Below are positions 5,762 through 12,090 of a stretch of 13,181 nt of DNA, piece after piece (within the stretch, counting starts at the first letter, position 1; each line of letters opens with the position of its first letter). The stretch covers positions 1 to 13,181 of the forward strand of contig JAGQGA010000082.1 in the NCBI GenBank assembly GCA_020432595.1, given 5' to 3'. This DNA comes from Anaerolineales bacterium (GTDB lineage: Bacteria; Chloroflexota; Anaerolineae; Promineifilales; Promineifilaceae). Both the position numbers and the translations under genes were made by a program. The notes beneath the pieces were generated by a model. That model saw nothing but the letters and a program-made list of their open reading frames with translations, had not been told where the DNA came from and made no database searches.

Positions 5762-7401
5762 TCCTCTTCCTTCTTCTTTCTCTGCCCCAGCCCACCGCCG
5801 CGCAAGATGCCCCGCCCCGCTTTGGTGTGATTGAAAGCACGGAAAACCCCCGCCTTGCCAGCCAGCTAGGAGCAGGCTGGACGCGCATCCGCTTCCAGTG
5901 GGCAGAAGTGCAGCCCACCAGCCCCCGCCAATGGCAACCCCGCATTAGCGATGAGCAGCTTGCCGTTGAACTGACGGCCGGCCGAGAAGTAGTTGGCCTT
6001 CTCATTGGCATTCCCGACTGGGCGCGGGACGACCACCGGCTGCCGCGTGGCCTCTACGCCGCCCCCGACGACAGCGTCAACCTGTGGGCCAACTTTGTCC
6101 GCGAAGCCAGCAGCCGGTACGCCGGCCGCATTGACCGCTGGATCATCTGGAACGAACCCGACATCAGTGACCCCACCACCCCCGGCCACACCTGGGATGG
6201 TACCGTTGAAGATTTTTACCAACTACAAAAAGTGGCCTACCAAGTCATCAAAGAAACAAACCCCGCCGCCCAGGTACATCTGGCCGCCTTCACCCACTTT
6301 TGGGATCCCACCTACTTTGGCCGCTACCTCGATCTCGTTTTGGCCGACCCCACCGCCGCCGCCCACAATGATTATTTTGACGTAGCCACCGCCCACCTCT
6401 ACTTCCAGCCCAACAGCATCTACGACATTTTGCAGAGCTTCCGCGCCGACATGAGCCAGCGGGGGCTGAACAAGCCGATTTGGCTGGTGGAAACCAACGC
6501 CCCGCCGCTGGATGATCCCAGTTGGCGCGTGCCAAACTGGACGCTATCGGTGCGGCAAAATGAGCAGGCGGCGTTTGTACCACAGGCGTTGGCCTCGGCG
6601 CTGGCAGCGGGGGCGGAGCGAGTCGCCCTCTACAAGCTGCAAGACACCGAAGACGACCGCGCCGCCAACCCGGAACCGTTTGGACTGGTGCGGCTGGACG
6701 GCAGCCGCCGCCCGGCGTTTACCACCACCCAAGTGGCCTTGCGCTATTTTGCCAACGTGCAGGGGGTGGAACGGGAGCGGTGGAATGAGGTGGGGCAGAT
6801 TCGGCTGGATCAAGGGGAGTTTACGACAACGGTGCTGTTTGCCCGGCTGCCAGCACCGCAGCGGGCGCGGGTGGTGGCGACGAGCGAAACGGCCGTTCTT
6901 GCCAGCATGTGGGGTGATCGCTACACCATCCGCGCCAGCAACGGCTTCTTCAACATAGACCTGCAAGCCGCCATTTGCACCCAGCCCATCGGCGACTACT
7001 GCATGATCGGCGGCACAGTGCTGTACTTGGTGCAGTCGGTAAACGGCGACGAGCCGCCGCCACAACCACCTTTGCCCGTGGCTCCCACCGCCAGCACCCA
7101 AACGCCGGAGGCCACCGCCACCCTGCTGCCCATTCCCACCGCTTCGCCTACGCCAACAGCCACGCCCACCATCACCCCGTCGCCAACAGCCACCGCCACC
7201 CCAACGGCCACCACGACCCCCACCGTCACGCCGACGCTTGTACCGCCACCCACCGCTACCAATACGCCCGTTGCATCGCCCGTGGGAAATGTGGTAGAAA
7301 CGGCCGTTATCAACCCATCCCCCACCACCCCCACCCGCTGGCTGCTGGCCGGGGGCGGGCTGCTTATTCTCGGTGGCCTGTGGTTTCGCCGAAAAAGGTA
7401 A
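5722..7401 (+). CDS. Surface-anchored clan GH-A glycoside hydrolase-like protein
   Basis: 559 residues from TTG 5722. A signal peptide (GRVRSRP, then IFLLFLLLSLPQPTAAQ, 12-28) precedes a TIM-barrel-like domain (about 33-345). FGVIES starts the barrel, WTRIRFQWAEVQP (53-65) is strand 2, and IIWNEPD (141-147) carries the WNEP acid/base motif, with E145 the likely general acid. IWLVETNAPP (253-262) offers E257 as nucleophile, at the spacing expected for GH-A retaining enzymes. A small beta domain follows, then a Pro/Thr-rich stalk (about 445-537), a hydrophobic segment (540-554) and RRKR. This points to an extracellular glycosidase or glycan-binding protein on a stalk; the substrate is not predictable. 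The alternative start is GTG 5620, in frame, but it would put a translated octad repeat before the signal peptide. Neither start has a clear SD. The two GT39-like genes downstream suggest a role in surface glycans. Confidence 0.8.
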   Translation: MSAFGRVRSRPIFLLFLLLSLPQPTAAQDAPPRFGVIESTENPRLASQLGAGWTRIRFQWAEVQPTSPRQWQPRISDEQLAVELTAGREVVGLLIGIPDWARDDHRLPRGLYAAPDDSVNLWANFVREASSRYAGRIDRWIIWNEPDISDPTTPGHTWDGTVEDFYQLQKVAYQVIKETNPAAQVHLAAFTHFWDPTYFGRYLDLVLADPTAAAHNDYFDVATAHLYFQPNSIYDILQSFRADMSQRGLNKPIWLVETNAPPLDDPSWRVPNWTLSVRQNEQAAFVPQALASALAAGAERVALYKLQDTEDDRAANPEPFGLVRLDGSRRPAFTTTQVALRYFANVQGVERERWNEVGQIRLDQGEFTTTVLFARLPAPQRARVVATSETAVLASMWGDRYTIRASNGFFNIDLQAAICTQPIGDYCMIGGTVLYLVQSVNGDEPPPQPPLPVAPTASTQTPEATATLLPIPTASPTPTATPTITPSPTATATPTATTTPTVTPTLVPPPTATNTPVASPVGNVVETAVINPSPTTPTRWLLAGGGLLILGGLWFRRKR

Positions 7402-7461
7402 TTGGAGATTAGAGATTGGAGATTGTGAACCTTCATCAATCTCCAATCTCTAATCCCCAAT
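7401..7461. repeat. Heptad hairpin element (GGAGATT family), 24-13-24
   Basis: The left arm 7401-7424 is built from GGAGATT-type heptads, the loop is 13 nt (7425-7437), and the right arm 7438-7461 is its complement with one mismatch in 24. It begins at the last base of the upstream stop codon and ends 17 nt before the next ATG, so it fills the intergenic gap. There is no T-run, so it is not a standard terminator. It could affect mRNA processing between the two genes. Confidence 0.88.
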
Positions 7462-7478
7462 CTCAACGATTGCAAACG

Positions 7479-9677
7479 ATGGCAAAACAGTTTTCCTGGC
7501 ACAAAACGGCCGTTATTCTCCTCACCCTCCTTGCCCTGGCTCTGCGGCTGTGGCGGCTTGAGGTACATCCCCCGGGCTGGCGCGACGACGAACTCATCAA
7601 TTCGCTGGTCATCTCGCAAAAAGTCATTGACGGCAACTGGGCCGTCTACTATCCCGATGCCTCCGGCCACGAAGCCCTCTACCACATCCTCAACGCTTTC
7701 TTTCTTTACATTTACGGCCCTAGTGCGGCCGGTATTCGCTTGCTTTCCGTCTTCCTCGGCACACTCACCATCCCCCTCACCTACGCCATTGGCCGCCGCC
7801 TTTTCAACCCCACCGTCGGCCTCATCGCCGCCGCCGCCCTCAGCGTCAGCTTTTGGTCACTCATGTACTCTCGCATCGGCCTGCGCCACATTTCCCTGCC
7901 CGTTTTCTCGCTCGGCGCGTTTTACTTCTTCTGGCGCGTGGCAATTTCCAGTAATCAGTTATCAGTTATCAGTAATCAGTTGTCACCCAAGCCCCCACTG
8001 ATTACCGATTACCGTACACGCAGTGGTCGTGAAACGACATTACCGATTACCGTCTACTGTTCCCTCTTCACCGGCCTCGGCTTCTACACCTACTTCGCCT
8101 CACGCGGTGTGCCGCTGGTGATGATTGCCTTTTGCGGCTATCTGGCACTTTTTTTCTGGCCGACGCTGCAGCGTAACTGGCACTGGCTGGGGCTGACATT
8201 TGGCCTGTCACTGCTGCTGGCACTGCCTCTGTTTGCCACCCTGGCGCAGCAACCTGAAGCGGAAGGGCGGGTGTCGGAGCTGGCGGTGCCGCTGGTGGCT
8301 GCCCGTGCGGGCGATTTTGCTCCCCTGCGTGAACACATTGTGACCACTTTGAGCATGTTCCACGCCCACGGCGACGGCGAATGGCTCTACAACATCCCCG
8401 ACCGCCCCGTTTTTGTGGGGATAGGCTCGCTGTTTTTCTGGGCTGGGGTCGTCATTGCCCTGTTGGAAGCAACGGCTCCGCTGTGGAAAAGGTGGGGAAA
8501 ACGGCCGTTTTCCCCCCACCACGCCCAAGCCTGCGCTTTCCTCCTGCTCTGGTGGCTGGCCGGTATCTCCCCCGACTTCATCAGCGTTCCCCCCGCCAGC
8601 CTCGGCCACGCGATTTTGGCGCAACCAGCCGTTTTCCTGCTGGCGGCACTGCCCGTCTGGAAGATTGGAGATTGGAGATTGGAGATTAAGGAAGGTTTAG
8701 GGGTATTCTCTGGTTGGATCAGAAGTAAACTGTCATTCCCGCGAACGCGGGAATCCATACGCTTGGATTCCCGCGTTCGCGGGAATGACAACGGGGTAGC
8801 TGAAACCGAGACCGTCCTCAAGAGTTCACAATCTCCAATCTCCAATCTCCAATCCCTAATCTCTCTCGCCCTGGGATGTGCGCTCGTTTTCGCCATCGCC
8901 ACCCGCGACTGGCCGGCCTATTTCCGCGACTGGCCGGAGCGGGGCATGGTGCGTTTTTTGTATCGGGCCGACATCCACGACGTGGGCAACTATTTGAATG
9001 ACCATCCTGAGCTAACTGATTTTGGTATGTCGGGGTTTTTGTCGGGGCCGTGGGACAAGCTGGCGCTGCAGGCGCATTTGATGGACAAAACGGCCGTTTT
9101 TCCCCGCTGGTACAACCCCGAACGCGCCCTGCTCATTCGGCCGGCCGTCAGCTTCGGCGGCTACCCCTTAGATACAACCCCCTACGACGACCAGCAAACG
9201 GTAGTTGAAGACGTGGCCGGTGGGTATGAACTGCGCCAAACCACGCGCACGCTGCCCGAAACGGACGGTGTTTGTTTTGCCAATGGGCTGTGCTGGTTAA
9301 CGGCCGTTTTCAACCCCACCACCCACCGCCTTGAACTCGGCTGGCAAGTTGGCGTACCGTTGCAACTGCCCGACATTCCTCTCATCAGCAACCCACCCCC
9401 GCCCGGCGTGTACGCCGGCACCCGCCTGCGCGTCTTTGCCCAGCTTCACGATAGCAGCCAAACTTTCTTAGTCGGGGATGACGGGCTGTGGGTTGACCCG
9501 ACAACGCTGCAAGTTGGTGATATATTTGTGCAGCAGCATGAGCTGATTTTGCCGGATGGGGCTGTGGCGGAAACGGCCGTTATTGGCCTCTACGACCCCA
9601 AAACCGGCGAACGCATCCTCACCAACGATGGACGCGACCTTATTCGACTGTCCTTAGCCGACATAACTGTACCTTAA
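7479..9677 (+). CDS. GT39/ArnT-like polytopic glycosyltransferase with in-frame repeat insertions
   Basis: 732 residues. The first TM helix (about 9-26) is followed by VHPPGWRDDELINSL (29-43); the D-D-E in the first extracytoplasmic loop is the position of the catalytic acid in PMT/ArnT-type enzymes, which move sugars from a polyprenyl-phosphate donor. More helices follow (71-104, 113-127, 138-153, 193-206, 211-227, 236-255, 309-329, 350-366, 378-391, 460-474). SRIGLRH (131-137) is a recurrent motif in these proteins. The soluble C-terminal part (about 485-732) ends with a beta domain (GDDGLWVDPTTLQVGD...GLYDPKTGERIL) resembling the repeats in the next gene. Residues about 155-190 and 395-458 are translated repeat elements lying in loops between helices. 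ATG 7479 is chosen because the alternative TTG 7416 lies inside a hairpin repeat; no SD is visible. The acceptor is unknown. Confidence 0.8.
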   Translation: MAKQFSWHKTAVILLTLLALALRLWRLEVHPPGWRDDELINSLVISQKVIDGNWAVYYPDASGHEALYHILNAFFLYIYGPSAAGIRLLSVFLGTLTIPLTYAIGRRLFNPTVGLIAAAALSVSFWSLMYSRIGLRHISLPVFSLGAFYFFWRVAISSNQLSVISNQLSPKPPLITDYRTRSGRETTLPITVYCSLFTGLGFYTYFASRGVPLVMIAFCGYLALFFWPTLQRNWHWLGLTFGLSLLLALPLFATLAQQPEAEGRVSELAVPLVAARAGDFAPLREHIVTTLSMFHAHGDGEWLYNIPDRPVFVGIGSLFFWAGVVIALLEATAPLWKRWGKRPFSPHHAQACAFLLLWWLAGISPDFISVPPASLGHAILAQPAVFLLAALPVWKIGDWRLEIKEGLGVFSGWIRSKLSFPRTRESIRLDSRVRGNDNGVAETETVLKSSQSPISNLQSLISLALGCALVFAIATRDWPAYFRDWPERGMVRFLYRADIHDVGNYLNDHPELTDFGMSGFLSGPWDKLALQAHLMDKTAVFPRWYNPERALLIRPAVSFGGYPLDTTPYDDQQTVVEDVAGGYELRQTTRTLPETDGVCFANGLCWLTAVFNPTTHRLELGWQVGVPLQLPDIPLISNPPPPGVYAGTRLRVFAQLHDSSQTFLVGDDGLWVDPTTLQVGDIFVQQHELILPDGAVAETAVIGLYDPKTGERILTNDGRDLIRLSLADITVP
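7949..8054. repeat. Intragenic heptad arrays (CAGTWAT, and GATTACC on the right)
   Basis: Five heptads CAGTAAT, CAGTTAT, CAGTTAT, CAGTAAT, CAGTTGT (7949-7983) are followed by ACTGATTACCGATTACCG (7997-8014), a partial reverse complement of them. A second copy of TACCGATTACCGT lies at 8041-8053. Between the last two, GTCGT-GAA-ACGAC (8026-8038) forms a small hairpin. The whole stretch is in frame and is translated as a hydrophilic insert (NQLSVISNQLS, LITDYRTRS) between two membrane helices of the glycosyltransferase. Confidence 0.85.
8662..8855. repeat. Nested intragenic repeat: AGATTGG heptad arms around a 27-bp inverted repeat
   Basis: Outer arms: heptads of AGATTGG at 8662-8687, and their complement AATCTCC x3 plus AATCC at 8830-8855 (25 of 26 positions pair). 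Inner element: 8731-8757 and 8764-8790 are perfect 27-bp inverted repeats with a 6-nt loop. Each inner arm contains ATTCCC-N8-GGGAAT, the same pattern as the dRS3 repeat described in Neisseria and common in other genomes. The whole element is open in the gene's frame, giving FPRTRES and LDSRVRGND, peptides that recur in databases as translated repeats. It sits in a loop between two membrane helices. Confidence 0.92.
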
Positions 9678-9680
9678 ACG

Positions 9681-9725
9681 TGGTGCGTAGTGCGTGGTCA
9701 GAAATTCTTTACGCACCACGCACCA
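9681..9725. repeat. Heptad hairpin element (TGGTGCG family)
   Basis: TGGTGCG and TAGTGCG (9681-9694) plus TGGT face ACGCACC twice plus A (9711-9725). Positions 9681-9695 pair with 9711-9725 at 14 of 15 positions around a 15-nt loop. It lies between the two glycosyltransferase genes and ends 18 nt before the ATG at 9744. There is no T-run. Confidence 0.8.
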
Positions 9726-9743
9726 TCTTATCGTGGTCACGCC

Positions 9744-12068
9744 ATGACCGAAAAACGCGCAATCTTATCCCTACTCATCGCCTTCTTCCTCCTCGCCACC
9801 GCCTATAGTGTCGTGAACCCGCTGCACGAGGCCACTGACGAATTGCGCCACTACCGCTTTGTGCGCCACATCGTGCAGGAACATGCGCTGCCGGTGCAGT
9901 CGGCCGACCAGTGCAGCGCCCAAGGCCACCACCCGCCACTTTATTATGCCCTCGCCGCTGCCGCCACCTTTTGGATTGACACCGGGCGCGATGTTTGCAC
10001 CCAGCCGGCCGACAACCCGTTTTGGGCATACCGTTACTGGGAAGTGGGGCGCGACAATAAAAACCAATATTTGCACGGCAGCGATGAATGGTGGCCGTGG
10101 CGCGGCGAGGCATTGGCGGCGCATCTGTCGCGGTTGGTCAATGTGGCGGTGGGAACGGCCGTTATCTACCTCACCTGGCTCATTGGCCGCACCATTTGGC
10201 CGCAAAAACCGGTGCTGGCGTGGGGAGCCGCCGCCATCGTCGCCTTCAACCCGATGTTTTTGTTTATGGCCGGGGCGATCAACAACGACATCATTGCGGC
10301 GTTGGCGGGGGCGGCGGTGACGCTGGGGTGCGTGCGGCTGCTGCACGATGACAAAGGATTATCGCCCCGCTGGGGCATCGTTTTGGGGACGCTGTTTGGG
10401 CTGGCGCTGATGAGCAAGTTTAATTTGGCGGCGATTGCGTTGTTGGTGGAAACGGCCGTTTGTTGGGTCGCCTGGCGCAAAAAGCAGGGCTGGTCGCTCT
10501 GGCTGCGCGTCAACCTGCTCATCGCCGCCTTCACCTTGCTCATTGCTGGCTGGTGGTTTATCCGCAACCAAATTTTGTACGGCGAACCCACCGGTTTTGA
10601 ACGGCTGACCGAGCTATGGGGCGTGCGTAACCCCGCCGACAGCTTTGGCCTCGCCATTTCCGAACTCCCCTATGCCTGGACCAGCCTGTGGGGGCGGTTT
10701 GGCTACGGCCAAATTCCGCTGCCCGACCCCGTTTACACGGCTCTGCGCTGGTTTGTGGGGCTAAGTTTGATGGGGCTGTTGCTGCTGCTGCGCCCCTCGC
10801 AACGCACCGAGGCGCGGCGCATTGGCCCAGCCTTGCTGCTGCAACTGCTCAATGTCCTGCTTTTCTTCGGCGTTCTCTTCAACTACCTGCTCGTCAGCCC
10901 CGCTGGCCCCATGGGTCGCTTCTTCTTCCCCGCGCTGCCTTCATTGGCCTTGCTAACGATCTATGGGCTGTGGCAGTGGGGAACACTGTTGGGAAAAGAA
11001 TCTCGCGCAAAGGCGCAAAGGCGCAAAGAAAAGCACGCCACCTTTGCGCCTTTGCGCCTTTGCGTCAAAAATCCCAGTGAACTATTGATTGGTTTGGCAA
11101 GCGTGGGGCTGGCGGCTTTGGCACTGGTGGCGTTGTTTGGCTATTTGCGGTCGGCGTATGCCTGGCCGGAGCGGGTGGTGATGGGGGAAGAAACGGCCGT
11201 TTCCTCCCCCATCAACGCCCAATTCGACACCCTCTTCCGGCTGCGTGGCTACGAAATCCAGCAAAGCGAAGTCGAAGCGGGCGGTTTTGTGGACGTAGAC
11301 CTCTACTGGGAAGTGATGGGGCAGCCGCCTGGCAACTTCCTCATGTTTCTCCACCTCATTGACAGCGTGGGCACCGTCGCCGCCCAGCGTGACACCCACC
11401 CCGGTTTGGGCAACTACCCCACCAGCCTGTGGCAACCGGGCGAACAATTTAAAGATTCAATCCGCATTTACCTGCCAGAGGGAACCTACACCCCAGAAAC
11501 AGTAACGCTGATGCTCGGTTTTTACGCCCCGGTGGAGGGGTATCGGCTGGGCATTACCGCTACGGACGGGACGAGCTTGGGGGACGCGCTAACGCTGGGG
11601 CAGGTGGTGGTCAAGCCTGCCGCCATTGCCGCCGCTGCCGATTACCCCAACCCGCTGGCGCAAAACTTTAATGATGAACTGCTGCTGCAAGGCTACAGCT
11701 ACAGCACGCAGCAGCCGCTAGTTGATAATCAGTTAACGATTACCCTGTATTGGCAGGCATTGCCAGCCCTGAGCCATGACTATATTGTTGCGGTAGAGCT
11801 TTTGGACGCAGCTGGGCAGGTGCAGTTGGCACACCAAAGTCGTCCAGCACAGGAGGGTTCTCCCACGACTCAGTGGACACCGAACCAGCACGTTAAAGAT
11901 CAGCAACTCATAGACCTGAACGGATTACCGCCGGGAATTTATTCAATTCACGTTGCCTTAATAGACGCTGAAAGCCAAACCCGTCAGAATATAGTCGGGG
12001 ATGATGGCCGTTGGATAAATAACTACTTGGCGTTAGCCAATGTCAAGGTCTTAGCCAGTAATCAGTAA
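9744..12068 (+). CDS. PMT/GT39-like glycosyltransferase with two C-terminal beta-sandwich repeats
   Basis: 774 residues. TM helix 1 (7-22) leads to VNPLHEATDELRHYRFVR (24-41), whose D-E pair is the expected PMT-type catalytic position, and AQGHHPPLYYAL (59-70), a common motif of this superfamily. A long extracytoplasmic loop with two Cys (57, 85) follows. More helices lie near 130-147, 155-176, 182-198, 209-237, 252-271, 331-349, 361-384, 393-412 and 447-467. Residues about 418-444 (RAKAQRRKE...FAPLRLCVK) are a translated octad hairpin inserted before the last helix. The C-terminal region has two related beta units: LRGYEIQQSEV...LMLGFY (500-594) and LQGYSYSTQQP...IHVALID (648-741). These could bind the lipid-linked sugar or the acceptor. 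DUF2142-like membrane proteins are the alternative family. ATG 9744 is preferred to GTG 9690 because the latter is inside a hairpin repeat; no SD is seen. Probably cotranscribed with 7479-9677. Confidence 0.8.
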   Translation: MTEKRAILSLLIAFFLLATAYSVVNPLHEATDELRHYRFVRHIVQEHALPVQSADQCSAQGHHPPLYYALAAAATFWIDTGRDVCTQPADNPFWAYRYWEVGRDNKNQYLHGSDEWWPWRGEALAAHLSRLVNVAVGTAVIYLTWLIGRTIWPQKPVLAWGAAAIVAFNPMFLFMAGAINNDIIAALAGAAVTLGCVRLLHDDKGLSPRWGIVLGTLFGLALMSKFNLAAIALLVETAVCWVAWRKKQGWSLWLRVNLLIAAFTLLIAGWWFIRNQILYGEPTGFERLTELWGVRNPADSFGLAISELPYAWTSLWGRFGYGQIPLPDPVYTALRWFVGLSLMGLLLLLRPSQRTEARRIGPALLLQLLNVLLFFGVLFNYLLVSPAGPMGRFFFPALPSLALLTIYGLWQWGTLLGKESRAKAQRRKEKHATFAPLRLCVKNPSELLIGLASVGLAALALVALFGYLRSAYAWPERVVMGEETAVSSPINAQFDTLFRLRGYEIQQSEVEAGGFVDVDLYWEVMGQPPGNFLMFLHLIDSVGTVAAQRDTHPGLGNYPTSLWQPGEQFKDSIRIYLPEGTYTPETVTLMLGFYAPVEGYRLGITATDGTSLGDALTLGQVVVKPAAIAAAADYPNPLAQNFNDELLLQGYSYSTQQPLVDNQLTITLYWQALPALSHDYIVAVELLDAAGQVQLAHQSRPAQEGSPTTQWTPNQHVKDQQLIDLNGLPPGIYSIHVALIDAESQTRQNIVGDDGRWINNYLALANVKVLASNQ
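11005..11065. repeat. Intragenic octad hairpin (GCGCAAAG x3), 24-13-24
   Basis: GCGCAAAG is repeated three times (11005-11028), then a 13-nt loop (11029-11041), then CTTTGCGC twice and CTTTGCGT (11042-11065). The arms pair at 23 of 24 positions. The element is in frame in the PMT-like gene, giving a basic loop peptide (RAKAQRRKE, FAPLRLC). It is the intact relative of the decayed intergenic copy at 5642-5702. Confidence 0.92.
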
Positions 12069-12090
12069 CGGGGTCGTTTGTTGGTGTTGT

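Noticed and set aside
6544..7446. 300-codon minus-strand open frame
   Set aside because: Antisense to the Pro/Thr-stalk region; a Gly/Arg-rich low-complexity translation without domain features.
7401..7461. Intrinsic terminator after the glycosidase-like gene
   Set aside because: A strong stem but no T-run on either strand; better explained as a heptad repeat element.
7416..7478. N-terminal extension of the first glycosyltransferase
   Set aside because: It begins in the GGAGATT hairpin and yields only repeat-derived residues before the true ATG and TM helix.
7949..8855. Possible CRISPR array
   Set aside because: Repeat units are 7 nt with no spacers of constant length, and the inverted repeats are paired hairpins in an open frame.
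9690..9743. N-terminal extension of the second glycosyltransferase
   Set aside because: It begins inside the TGGTGCG hairpin; MTEKRAILSLLIAFF from 9744 is a standard membrane-protein start.
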